The notes: generated from the sequence alone by a model not told the origin. A stretch of 18,972 nucleotides of DNA from Thermoplasmatota archaeon (GCA_030595765.1 JAUVCJ010000018.1:1-18972); one strand, 5' to 3'; counted from the stretch's first letter, positions 1-6,592 are shown. A program made the numbers and translations.

Positions 1-35
1 ATTGCACCAATTGCAATATTGCGTGCCCTGCTTCG

Positions 36-333
36 TGTTTTTCTTCTCGCCGACCCGTTTCGAGCAGTAGGTGAGTGGCGATAAATCGCCACGAACCAGT
101 GCTCCACAGGAGCACCAGGGGGCGGGTGCCAAGCACCTATAGGCTCAGCGGAGAACGAACGAGGCGTAGCCGAGTGAGTTAGTGCGGAGCAACGCGACGC
201 ACGTAAACGGAAGGTATGGGGAGGTCAGATGCCTCGCTTGTGTGAGGAACGCTGTGAGCAACGACACCTCGTTGCGAACAAGTGCGGAGTGAAACGACGC
301 ACGCTGGCCAGAGGCCAGAGTACGTGACTTAAG
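36..333. repeat. Structured non-coding repeat element, copy A
   Basis: GC-rich, gene-free segment packed with short perfect hairpins: 75-92, 99-115 (GTGCTCC/GGAGCAC), 125-137 (GGTGC, loop CAA, GCACC), 258-275 and 304-318 (CTGGCC, loop AGA). GTGCG is paired with CGCAC twice, at 182-202 and 282-302. GAGC (62-65) can pair with GCTC (143-146) to close the first three hairpins. The same layout recurs in the segments at 981 and 1931, with different stem sequences but the same pairing. The 3' part (318-330, GAGTACGTGACTT) matches 1346-1358. I see no plausible gene here; the open frames crossing it look like shadows. It could act as an RNA or as folded single-stranded DNA. I do not recognise the family, and the left boundary is approximate because the window starts nearby. 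Confidence 0.6.
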
Positions 334-391
334 GAGAGGCGAGAAACAGATCAAGCGAAGTGTAGAAATAAAAATGTGCAGATACGTAACG

Positions 392-430
392 TTTAATTAG
401 TGTTAGTTACTATTATTAACTACAACTAAT
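392..430 (+). promoter_or_regulatory. Promoter and probable autoregulatory operator of TA module 1
   Basis: A TATA-like box (TTTAATTA, 392-399) overlaps an imperfect inverted repeat: ATTAGTGTTAGTTA at 396-409 against TAACTACAACTAAT at 417-430, pairing 12 of 14 positions. The predicted transcription start, near 420, lies inside it. RHH antitoxins typically bind such operators to repress their own operon. A GAGG ribosome-binding site (431-434) follows directly. Confidence 0.55.
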
Positions 431-441
431 GAGGGATAACA

Positions 442-675
442 ATGACTAAGGCTTTAGTAAATCTAAGTGAACCCGGAAATCGAGTACTCAATATAGTGAA
501 AGCAAAATTTGGATTAAAAAACAAATCAGAAGCAATTGAGTATATTATACAGGTTTACGAAGAAGACAATTTAGAACCTGAGTTAAAGCCCGAATTTATT
601 AAAAAGATCAAGAGAGTGAGTAAAGAAAAACCTATACGAGTAGATTCCTTTTCTAAACGATATGGGTTGGACTAA
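442..675 (+). CDS. RHH-type antitoxin (DUF2683-like), TA module 1
   Basis: 77-residue protein, probably the antitoxin that neutralises the downstream RelE-type toxin and represses the operon. An N-terminal beta strand (ALVNLS, residues 4-9) followed by two helices (about 13-43, with KSEAIEYII) fits a ribbon-helix-helix DNA-binding fold. The charged C-terminal half (45-77, ending SFSKRYGLD) would wrap the toxin. This resembles the small archaeal DUF2683 proteins found beside RelE-like toxins. The start has a GAGGGAT ribosome-binding site at 431-437. The stop codon abuts the toxin ATG (TAAATG), so translation is likely coupled. The gene is markedly more AT-rich than the flanking structured segments. 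Family membership is judged from sequence pattern only. Confidence 0.75.
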   Translation: MTKALVNLSEPGNRVLNIVKAKFGLKNKSEAIEYIIQVYEEDNLEPELKPEFIKKIKRVSKEKPIRVDSFSKRYGLD

Positions 676-939
676 ATGTATTTTCTTGATATTGAACCTT
701 CAGCTGATAAAATATTTCAGAAATTAGCAAAGAAGGATAAAGAACAAATGCGAAGAGTCGAAACGAAAATCCAACAGATTTTAGTAGAGCCATATCACTA
801 TAAATCTCTGCGGAAACCTCTTGAAGGATATCGTAGAGCTCATGTAGGTTCTTTCGTCATCACTTACAAAATTGATGACGAAAATATGTCGGTTATTATT
901 ATTGATTATGATCATCACGACTATATTTACAAAAGATAA
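676..939 (+). CDS. RelE/ParE-superfamily toxin, TA module 1
   Basis: 87-residue protein of RelE/YafQ type. Family members are usually ribosome-dependent mRNA endonucleases that halt translation. Visible signals are the N-terminal strand and helices (residues 3-37), then the family-typical stretch with KPLEGYRRAHVGSFVITYKI (about 48-67), and a hydrophobic strand ending in the His-rich IDYDHHDYIYK. The arginines after PLEGY and the late histidines are at positions where RelE-family catalytic residues are usually found. It has full length for the family and no truncation. It starts directly after the antitoxin stop. Whether it cleaves mRNA or has another target cannot be told from sequence. Confidence 0.82.
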   Translation: MYFLDIEPSADKIFQKLAKKDKEQMRRVETKIQQILVEPYHYKSLRKPLEGYRRAHVGSFVITYKIDDENMSVIIIDYDHHDYIYKR

Positions 940-980
940 ATAATCTGTGCATTTCAACTGAGGTTCGTTTCTCGCCTCTC

Positions 981-1364
981 AGCGACGAGCAGAAGGTGAG
1001 GGGCGATGAACCATCGCCCCGACCCAGGGCTCCAGAGGAGCCCAAGGGGGTGGGTGGCAACCGCCAGTAGGCTCAGCACAGGAGCGTTAGGTGTGGGGAG
1101 GACCGATGCCTCGCTTGAGTGAGGAACGCTGGTAAAGCCGGAGTACCGCAACCAACGAGAAAAGCTTACTTTTCGAGCAAGGGCACGAACGTGCCCGCAG
1201 GTTGCAAAGAAAGGCTTATAGACTTTCGAAGCAATACTTTATCCAAGAGCTGGCCATGCCAGCTCTGATTCATTGCTCCCTAGGAGCAATGTTAGAAGCG
1301 CCTATGCGCTTCTATTCGGTGCTCCTCCTGGAGCACCTCAGTGCGGAGTATGTGACTTCTCTTA
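981..1364. repeat. Structured non-coding repeat element, copy B (512-base gene-free gap)
   Basis: This fills most of the gap between the two toxin-antitoxin modules. It begins with the conserved GACGAGCAGAAGG (985-997 in copy B, 1937-1949 in copy C). Hairpins lie at 1000-1020 (9 bp, loop AAC), 1027-1043 (GGGCTCC/GGAGCCC, loop AGA), 1053-1065 (GGTGG, loop CAA, CCGCC), 1159-1174, 1181-1196 and 1246-1337 (listed separately). GAGC (987-990) pairs with GCTC (1071-1074). GCAACC (1148-1153) pairs with GGTTGC (1200-1205) around two of the hairpins. A block near 1108-1133 (GATGCCTCGCTTG..GTGAGGAACGC) is nearly identical to 229-253 in copy A. The stems differ from copy A mostly by paired changes. I see no real gene here. 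Confidence 0.62.
1246..1337. repeat. Run of four consecutive perfect hairpins
   Basis: Four hairpins are packed into 92 bases: 1246-1266 (9 bp, loop CAT), 1271-1291 (CATTGCTCC/GGAGCAATG, loop CTA), 1294-1313 (AGAAGCGC/GCGCTTCT, loop CTAT) and 1318-1337 (GGTGCTCC/GGAGCACC, loop TCCT). The stems are 8-9 bp without mismatch, the loops 3-4 bases and the gaps 2-4 bases. No T-run follows, so this does not look like a terminator. It lies in copy B just before the conserved GTGCGGAGTATGTGACTT (1341-1358). Confidence 0.85.
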
Positions 1365-1411
1365 AGGGTGGAATTGGAGTTTTCCGTTATTTTAAGTTCT
1401 ATTGTCGATAT

Positions 1412-1451
1412 TTTAATATAGTTGTACTCGCATGTAATACATTGTATTACA
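1412..1451 (+). promoter_or_regulatory. TATA box and perfect palindromic operator of TA module 2
   Basis: A TATA-like box (TTTAATAT, 1412-1419) is followed by TGTAATACATTGTATTACA (1433-1451), a perfect 9+1+9 palindrome that ends at the base before the ATG at 1452. From the TATA distance, transcription should begin within the palindrome. Binding by the RHH antitoxin would then block initiation directly, and the mRNA would have almost no leader. Confidence 0.68.
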
Positions 1452-1676
1452 ATGACTACGACTGTAAGTATAAGATTACCAGACGAAATTGCAAGCCGAC
1501 TTAATGGCATTGCGGTATCAGCAGACAGATCCAAATCCTATCTAATAAAAAAGGCAATAGTACAATATATTGAAGAGTATGCTGATTTACAGATAGCATA
1601 CGATAGGATGCACGATGCCAATGATAAAACGATTAGCTCTGCTGAAATGAGGAAGCTTCTTGCCAACGGAAATTAA
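1452..1676 (+). CDS. RHH-domain antitoxin (CopG/RelB-like), TA module 2
   Basis: 74 residues from the ATG at 1452. The frame is open further upstream to a TTG at 1422, but that start would cross the promoter and palindrome. The N-terminus (MTTTVSIRLPDEIASRLNGI) is a typical ribbon-helix-helix strand plus helix, and KSYLIKKAIVQYIEEY follows as the second helix. The C-terminal part (about 45-74, with DRMHDANDKTISSAEMRKLL) fits the toxin-binding tail of RelB-type antitoxins. It probably neutralises the overlapping toxin and represses the operon through the palindrome at 1433-1451. It is unrelated in sequence to the antitoxin at 442. Confidence 0.85.
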   Translation: MTTTVSIRLPDEIASRLNGIAVSADRSKSYLIKKAIVQYIEEYADLQIAYDRMHDANDKTISSAEMRKLLANGN

Positions 1677-1914
1677 ATACAAATCCTCCGTTTTCAAGGA
1701 TTTGAAAAATATTGGCAACCCGCATAATACCCGAGTTATGGATAAGCTTGAAAAAACCCTTTCTAATAATCCTGATAAAGGAGAAGCCATGAAAGGCAGA
1801 TATAAAGGAATTTTCAAGCTCAGAATAGGTGAGTATCGAGTACTTTATCGGAAAATACCTGAAGGAGTTGAAATACTCCAAATTCAGATCCGCGGAAAGG
1901 GGTATCGCAAATAG
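1660..1914 (+). CDS. RelE/ParE-superfamily toxin, TA module 2
   Basis: 84-residue toxin of the RelE/ParE superfamily, probably an mRNA interferase. After two helices (about 9-36), the core strands carry MKGRYKGIFKLRIGEYRVLY (residues 45-64), the arginine-rich motif typical of RelE, and end in IRGKGYRK. The start is a TTG at 1660, overlapping the antitoxin by 17 bases, with a GAGGAAG ribosome-binding site at 1649-1655. This arrangement fits translational coupling and a lower toxin yield. It is intact and of usual family length. The right arm of the module's inverted repeat begins two bases after its stop codon. Confidence 0.85.
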   Translation: MPTEIKYKSSVFKDLKNIGNPHNTRVMDKLEKTLSNNPDKGEAMKGRYKGIFKLRIGEYRVLYRKIPEGVEILQIQIRGKGYRK

Positions 1915-1930
1915 AGTCCAATTCCACCCT

Positions 1931-2090
1931 CTAGTGACGAGCAGAAGGGGGAGGGCGCAAAGCGCCTGAAGGCTCAGCGCAGGAGCACATGGGGGAGGGA
2001 ACATGATTTAAGGCTCCCAAGGGGGTCAACTCCTTTTGGCAGACCACAGCTGGCCTTCAGGCCGCGCGCAAAAAATCACAAGTTGAGCAA
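1931..2090. repeat. Structured non-coding repeat element, copy C (shortened)
   Basis: This starts with the conserved TGACGAGCAGAAGG (1935-1948). It keeps the closing GAGC (1939-1942)/GCTC (1972-1975) pair and the downstream GGCTCAGCGCAGGAGC. It has only one hairpin inside (GGCGC, loop AAA, GCGCC, 1954-1966) where copies A and B have three. The rest diverges; a GGCC/TTCA/GGCC hairpin lies near 2053. It may be a reduced or decaying member of the array. No gene is seen in it. Confidence 0.5.
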
Positions 2091-2113
2091 GGTGTAAGAA
2101 CTAGTTAAAAACA

Positions 2114-2121
2114 TTTATATA
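2114..2121 (+). promoter_or_regulatory. TATA box of the HTH-nucleotidyltransferase operon
   Basis: TTTATATA, centred about 28 bases before the ATG at 2145. No Shine-Dalgarno site precedes that ATG, so the transcript is probably leaderless. Confidence 0.65.
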
Positions 2122-2144
2122 TCATTTTAACTCTAGCTTTACAC

Positions 2145-3248
2145 ATGAAGCTCCTTATGCTCTCGCATCTCCTACTATCTGGAGAGATGTCCGTAGGCGA
2201 GCTCGCTATTGTGCTGGACATATCAAACACATATGTATCTCTGGTTAGCGATGGGCTTGTAGCTGATGGCTTTGCTCTGAAAGTTAGGAAAGGAAAGAGA
2301 GTGATTGTGAGGGCAAATATGGAAAGCCCTTTCGTCCAGAGCTATTTGGGTTTTGCTGTGATTGTAGGGGGATATCCGCCTTACACACCTGTTGACTTCC
2401 TGGAGCCAGAGTCTAGGCGTAAGATCCTATGGCAGCTAAAGAATGGAGGAAAGAGCATAAGCGAGTTGGCCAAGATCACTGGTTATTCAAGACCAGCAAT
2501 ATACAGCTCCCTGAAGCCATTCTTGGGCTCAGATATATTATTGGTCGGGAAGGGAAAGACGAAGAAGTACTGCGTGAATGTTGCTTCTCCTCTTTTGAAG
2601 CGCTTGTTCGAGGTACTGGATTTCTTCGAATCTGATATTGATCTGCGACCACTTCTTGAAAAAATATCATCTGACCAGAGGGCTGTTGCCCTCAGCATTT
2701 TCGGCTCCCAGGCGGCAGGGACAAAGGACAGGCTTAGCGATGTAGATGTATTGGTGATAGTGGGCTCTACAAAGGACAGGGACATTGCCAATGAATACAA
2801 GCATTCCAAGCTTCAGCTCAATGTATATTCCAGAAGAGGGATCATACAACTCGTCAGAGCTGAGCCGTGGTTCCTGAAGCTCGTTTTAGAGGGGCGAATA
2901 TTGAAAGGTGGGAATTTGCTCGATGATTTAATGAGTGTCCCATCGAATCCAGATTATAGCAGGGTAATATCAGAAGTCCGAGATATGTTGGCTAGCATGG
3001 ACAGATTACCAGAGAGGGAGAAGGCCAGGATAATGATGTACTGCATTCGGACTGCTATTTCAATGAAGCTGTTCCTTGAGGGGGGGCTGAGCCAAAAACG
3101 GTTAATGGATACGTTGGCTAAGAGATACCCAGAGTTCAATGCTTATCGAGCCAATAAGAACATAGATCCACAGACATTTGAGAGGTCTAAAAAGAACGTT
3201 ATGGAGGATATGTTGCATGTCGAAGAAAGGAAAGAAGAAGAGCGCTGA
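2145..3248 (+). CDS. HTH-nucleotidyltransferase protein
   Basis: 367 residues. Two helix-turn-helix-like regions come first: about 1-57 (VGELAIVLDISNTYVSLVSD) and about 88-145 (SISELAKITGYSRPAIYSSL). A polymerase-beta-type nucleotidyltransferase domain (about 170-260) follows, with FGSQAAG and SDVDVLV giving the G-S...D-x-D signature at residues 187-201. A helical C-terminal part (about 275-360) ends in a charged tail. Minimal nucleotidyltransferases of this type often pair with a helical partner, as in MNT/HEPN antitoxin-toxin systems. Here DNA-binding regions are joined to the enzyme, so it may also regulate its own operon. The expected third carboxylate may be replaced by Asn near residue 226 (LQLNVYS), so activity is uncertain. 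Substrate unknown. It lies directly beside the toxin-antitoxin array. Confidence 0.75.
   Translation: MKLLMLSHLLLSGEMSVGELAIVLDISNTYVSLVSDGLVADGFALKVRKGKRVIVRANMESPFVQSYLGFAVIVGGYPPYTPVDFLEPESRRKILWQLKNGGKSISELAKITGYSRPAIYSSLKPFLGSDILLVGKGKTKKYCVNVASPLLKRLFEVLDFFESDIDLRPLLEKISSDQRAVALSIFGSQAAGTKDRLSDVDVLVIVGSTKDRDIANEYKHSKLQLNVYSRRGIIQLVRAEPWFLKLVLEGRILKGGNLLDDLMSVPSNPDYSRVISEVRDMLASMDRLPEREKARIMMYCIRTAISMKLFLEGGLSQKRLMDTLAKRYPEFNAYRANKNIDPQTFERSKKNVMEDMLHVEERKEEER
3203..3208 (+). promoter_or_regulatory. Shine-Dalgarno site fixing the start at 3217
   Basis: GGAGGA lies 8 bases before the ATG at 3217, inside the 3' end of the nucleotidyltransferase gene. It favours this start over the in-frame upstream TTG at 3178. 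Confidence 0.7.
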
Positions 3249-3618
3249 GAGCCTGGAAGCGCAGGCAAGAGCCCATGAGGCTTTATACGGCTCCGACTCT
3301 CGAGAGGTAGACGAGTACAGGTTGCAAGCCAGGAAGATCTACGAGAAGCATGGGATCAATCTAAATGGCGAAAAGATAGATGCTAAAGAATTGAAACTAC
3401 TAGAGAAACGGCTAAAGGAATTCTTGCAGGGAAAGCGAGAAATGGAGGGGGAGCCTACATTCTTCAAGGCTTTGAAGTCCATCGATTTGGAGAAAACGAT
3501 TGACCTGAGTAATGAGGACGAGAGAAGAAACTATCAAATGCTTGAAAAGCTCGATTACATCAGAGATGGAAAGCTTAGTGGAAAGGGCAGGGAGCTCCTG
3601 AAAACGATGGAGAAGTGA
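3217..3618 (+). CDS. Small charged protein of unknown function, coupled to the nucleotidyltransferase
   Basis: 133 residues from the ATG with a strong Shine-Dalgarno site. The first 32 bases overlap the end of the upstream gene in another frame, so the two are surely co-translated. The product is rich in Lys and Glu, predicted mostly helical, with a basic N-terminus (SKKGKKKSAE) and no signal or membrane segment. The stretch RKIYEKH loosely resembles the Rx4-6H pattern of HEPN RNases, but it is embedded in a charged helix and is too weak to assign. The tight coupling suggests a functional partner of the nucleotidyltransferase, possibly the other half of a toxin-antitoxin-like pair. That is inference; I do not recognise the family. 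Confidence 0.65.
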   Translation: MSKKGKKKSAESLEAQARAHEALYGSDSREVDEYRLQARKIYEKHGINLNGEKIDAKELKLLEKRLKEFLQGKREMEGEPTFFKALKSIDLEKTIDLSNEDERRNYQMLEKLDYIRDGKLSGKGRELLKTMEK

Positions 3619-3685
3619 ATACAAATCTCTAAGGGAGCTGTATTGATTCCCGCCATACCTGGGCAATATATTATTTTAGCTTGTG

Positions 3686-4879
3686 TCAAAGCAGATCCTG
3701 CAACTCTTCAACCAGTTCAGGGTGCCTGTCCCACAGTATCTGGAGTATGTCGAGGATCGATAGCTTGCCAACACCCACTTCTGCCAGGGTGCCTACTATT
3801 TTGTCCAGGGTTGCTGGAGCCAGGGTCATCAGCTTTTCCTTTGCCATCCAATCCCGGTATAGTCCGTTCTCAAGCTTGTCCCGCCAGCCAACCTCGTACT
3901 TTTGCAGGAACCGGGCTGAGAAGTTTTTGGCCTCGGCGGCCTGGGCTATGACCTCGCCAGCCACCTTTGCAGCAACACAGCCATTGGCAATGCCGCCACC
4001 TGTCATGGCGCTTGCCATCCGCGCAGCATCGCCAACTAGCATGAGGCCGTCTTTTACAGTATTTTCAAGGGGCTGTGAGAGAGAGACTCCTCCAGACACC
4101 ATCTCGGTTGCCTGGCCGCAGGAATAATCCGGATTCTCGGATATCCATTTGTCAAGCAATCGCTTGGGGTGCCCTGGATCAATGCACTTGCTGGCAAGCA
4201 TCCCGATACCAACGTTCGCCTCGTCAGAGCCCTTTGGGAACACCCACATGTAGCCACCAGCTACGATGTTGTCAAGGAAGAACTCGCAGTAATCTGGATC
4301 TGGCTTGACATTGACCAGTCGGTACTGAAATCCTGTTGATATGTCAGAAAGCGGCAGTTTTGTGCTTAGCCCGCCCCATCGCCCGACCTGGGACTCGAAG
4401 CCATCGGCGCCAAGGACCACGCCGCAGCGAACCTCGCCCTCTTTACCCTCGTTCAGGGTCTTAACCCCAATAACCGTCTCCCCATCCATCAGCAGGCCGG
4501 TAACGGCCGTATGCAATTCAATATTGGCTCCTGCTTTGATGGCCTCGGTTGCCAGGTATTTGTCGAAACGATCCCTTTCTACCACAACCCCGACCTCGGA
4601 GCCTGCCATGCGGTCGTCGATCTCCAGCCGACTTCCGCCTGGTGAAATTATACGTGCGCCTTTGACCTCGTGAACCAGCCATTGTGGGTCTGAAACTATC
4701 CCAACATCATCGAACCAACGGCGAGCAATGCCTTCACCACACCGGACTGGCGAGCCGATCTCAGGGCGCTTTTCCAATATCAGGACACTCGCCCCCCCAA
4801 TGGCTGCAAACTTTGCTGCAACGCACCCAGCAGGGCCTGCACCAACAATGACGGTATCGTAATAAGTTTCAGAGATCAT
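3686..4879 (-). CDS. Geranylgeranyl reductase family flavoprotein (archaeal lipid saturation)
   Basis: 397 residues. FAD-dependent enzyme that hydrogenates the double bonds of geranylgeranyl chains in archaeal ether lipids, acting at the membrane. The N-terminus has the dinucleotide-binding motif VGAGPAG (12-18) with an acidic residue ending the second strand (LILEKR). The family cysteine is in RCGEG (C47). GGYMWVFPKG (208-217) is the substrate-channel motif of this family. The second FAD motif, GLMLVGDAARMASAMTGGG, is at 278-296. It has normal family length and is complete. It lies 98 bases downstream of the tetraether-synthase-like gene on the same strand but has its own TATA-like box. Other archaeal paralogues of this family reduce quinone side chains, so the exact lipid substrate is inferred from the neighbour. 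Confidence 0.88.
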   Translation of the reverse strand: MISETYYDTVIVGAGPAGCVAAKFAAIGGASVLILEKRPEIGSPVRCGEGIARRWFDDVGIVSDPQWLVHEVKGARIISPGGSRLEIDDRMAGSEVGVVVERDRFDKYLATEAIKAGANIELHTAVTGLLMDGETVIGVKTLNEGKEGEVRCGVVLGADGFESQVGRWGGLSTKLPLSDISTGFQYRLVNVKPDPDYCEFFLDNIVAGGYMWVFPKGSDEANVGIGMLASKCIDPGHPKRLLDKWISENPDYSCGQATEMVSGGVSLSQPLENTVKDGLMLVGDAARMASAMTGGGIANGCVAAKVAGEVIAQAAEAKNFSARFLQKYEVGWRDKLENGLYRDWMAKEKLMTLAPATLDKIVGTLAEVGVGKLSILDILQILWDRHPELVEELQDLL

Positions 4880-4899
4880 GCCTGTTAATAGCTGACCAG

Positions 4900-4908
4900 T
4901 AAATTAAT
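4900..4908 (-). promoter_or_regulatory. TATA-like box of the geranylgeranyl reductase gene
   Basis: Minus-strand ATTAATTTA, about 25 bases before the ATG at 4879, in the 98-base gap after the upstream gene. No Shine-Dalgarno site is visible, so a separate leaderless transcript is likely. Confidence 0.45.
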
Positions 4909-4977
4909 GGTTACGGGTATTTCCGTAGTGCGGATGCAACTCAAATGGACAGGCGGATCTCAGATGGACATGTTTTA

Positions 4978-6567
4978 CTACCAGTCCTCGACCACAGCCC
5001 TGCCTTTCCACTCGGATATCGGCACAGAGAACTGTTTCTCCACAGCTTCGCGGTAGAAGGGGCCGCCGTTATAGGCGCAGAACGGAATGATGCGCTGGTC
5101 TGGTGTCACGTAGTGGATGTTGCACCGCTTGAGACGCTCGATATCGTAGTTGTAAAGATCCTGGAAATGCATACCGCCAACGAACATAGTGCGCCAGGCG
5201 AAATCCCCAACAGAGGATTTATCGCCGCCAACCAGAATTCCCGAAAGTAGCTGAGAGATATCAAGGCCTTCAGGCATCTTGTTCTCGTTGATGAACTCAC
5301 CGAAATATTTGCTGAAAAGTTTGCCGATCTTCTTTCCATCGAAGTCCTTACTGCCTTTCTTGACGAACATGCTGGCGAGCTTGACCTTCTTGCTGTCAGC
5401 AAGCTCCATCATTGCAGCGGTCATTCCTCTTACGTCCACAAAACGCGTTACCGGTGTAGCTTCGTTCTGCTCATTGATGAACAGGTATGAGGCAAGACCG
5501 CAGTGTGGGTGGTTTGTGAATGCCAGTTTTGGTTCCCTGAATATCTTGGAGGTCAGGTATGATATAGGAGCTACGATGTGTATTGGAAAGAAATCGTCCT
5601 TCTCGAATATGTCAGTCTGAGCCACTAGTCGGTGCACCAAGTCTGGCAGGGTGAATCTCTGGGTTTTAAGCTCATCAAGGTCGATACGGCCTGTGAAGGC
5701 TACTGGCTGATAATTCACACCCTTAACGACATCGGAGTTCTCAATGGCAAAGTCCAGGATGGGCCCTACCTGGTCGTCGTTGATGGTATTGAGTATGGTT
5801 GGCACCAGTACGGTTGCTAATGGCTTTGGCTTGACGTTTCTGAAGTTCTTCACGACCTGTCTCTTGATGTCTGTCAGGTCTCTACCTCTGCAAGCGATGG
5901 TGTCGGCAGACCTTAAGCCATCGAACTGAAGATAAGCGGTGTGAAGTCCGGCATCCACCATCTGTTGGGCGAACTCCGGTTTTTTAGCTGAAGTTATTCC
6001 ATTGGTCGCTATCTGAACCTGGGAAAAGCCAAGGTCTCTTGCGTTGGATAGGATCTTCAGGAATTCTGGATGAAGTGTAGGCTCGCCTCCAGAGAACTGT
6101 ATGGCTGTTGTCGGGACTGGCCTCTGAGCCCTTAGGGTCTTCATCATCTTCGTTATCTCATCAGCAGTAGGCTCGTAAACGTAACCTGCCGCATTGGCGT
6201 TGGCAAAGCAGACAGGGCACTTGAGGTTACACCGATTGGTAAGGTCCAGGTTAGCAAGCGCAGTATGTGAGGTGTGCCAATTGCAAAGCCCACAATCATC
6301 AGGGCAGGCTGTTGCGTGTGGAACCCTGGGGTTATCTACTCCGGTACCATCCAGTGCACCTTCCTCGGCTTTTAGATAGAGTCCCACATCTGACCAGTAT
6401 ACATCCTCAAAAAACCCATGTTCCTTGCAGGTCTTGCTTATCATGACCTTGCCATCTCTCTCAAATATGTCGGCATCTATGACTTTTCGGCACTCAGGAC
6501 ACAGAGACGTTGTGGTCTTGGGAAGTCCCATTTTCAGACTGCTTGGTTTGACAACCATTTGCTTCAC
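4978..6567 (-). CDS. Radical SAM tetraether lipid synthase (Tes-like)
   Basis: Up to 529 residues. Matches the MJ0619-type radical SAM family that includes tetraether synthase, which joins the terminal carbons of two archaeol lipid chains to make membrane-spanning tetraethers. A Cys-rich N-terminal motif (C23, C26, C47) is followed by CPDDCGLC (88-95). The radical SAM triad is CNLKCPVC (C113, C117, C120) followed by FANANAAGYVYEP, and the SAM-binding GGEP is at 160-163. Two late cysteines (RCNIHYVTPD...FCAYN) may bind another cluster, as in Tes, which holds several Fe-S centres. The start is GTG 6567 or ATG 6558; GGTGA at 6565-6569 favours the ATG. The adjacent lipid reductase supports a lipid role. 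A related radical SAM function cannot be excluded. Confidence 0.82.
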   Translation of the reverse strand: MKQMVVKPSSLKMGLPKTTTSLCPECRKVIDADIFERDGKVMISKTCKEHGFFEDVYWSDVGLYLKAEEGALDGTGVDNPRVPHATACPDDCGLCNWHTSHTALANLDLTNRCNLKCPVCFANANAAGYVYEPTADEITKMMKTLRAQRPVPTTAIQFSGGEPTLHPEFLKILSNARDLGFSQVQIATNGITSAKKPEFAQQMVDAGLHTAYLQFDGLRSADTIACRGRDLTDIKRQVVKNFRNVKPKPLATVLVPTILNTINDDQVGPILDFAIENSDVVKGVNYQPVAFTGRIDLDELKTQRFTLPDLVHRLVAQTDIFEKDDFFPIHIVAPISYLTSKIFREPKLAFTNHPHCGLASYLFINEQNEATPVTRFVDVRGMTAAMMELADSKKVKLASMFVKKGSKDFDGKKIGKLFSKYFGEFINENKMPEGLDISQLLSGILVGGDKSSVGDFAWRTMFVGGMHFQDLYNYDIERLKRCNIHYVTPDQRIIPFCAYNGGPFYREAVEKQFSVPISEWKGRAVVEDW

Positions 6568-6592
6568 CGAACCACCCGATGGTTTGAAATTG

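Larger units (their letters stand above)
334..980. repeat. 14-base inverted repeat enclosing toxin-antitoxin module 1
   Basis: The left arm at 334-347 (GAGAGGCGAGAAAC) is the exact reverse complement of the right arm at 967-980. Between them lie only the promoter/operator and the two genes of the first toxin-antitoxin pair. The right arm runs straight into the conserved start of structured copy B. The left arm could instead pair in part (8 bases) with 43-50 in copy A. The second module is enclosed in the same way by a different 14-base repeat. Confidence 0.75.
1365..1930. repeat. 14-base inverted repeat enclosing toxin-antitoxin module 2
   Basis: The left arm at 1365-1378 (AGGGTGGAATTGGA) is the exact reverse complement of the right arm at 1917-1930. 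The right arm begins two bases after the toxin stop codon. The arm length equals that of module 1 but the sequence is unrelated. Both left arms follow GAGTAYGTGACTT, and both right arms precede YGACGAGCAGAAGG. Confidence 0.75.

Noticed and set aside
1246..1337. Transcription terminators
   Set aside because: None of the hairpins is followed by a T-run, and archaeal termination relies mainly on T-runs rather than hairpins.
36..1364. Integron with canonical attC sites
   Set aside because: No convincing paired R''/R' core sites and no integrase are visible; only the cassette-like layout is similar.
954..1504. Small open frames across the structured segments, both strands
   Set aside because: They follow the hairpins and repeats, have no start signals and no recognisable product. 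The frame at 1202-1504 also runs through the promoter and start of module 2.
36..2090. Group I or group II intron with ORFs in a loop
   Set aside because: I could not find the conserved cores (for example the P7 region or domain V), and no reverse transcriptase or homing endonuclease is encoded.
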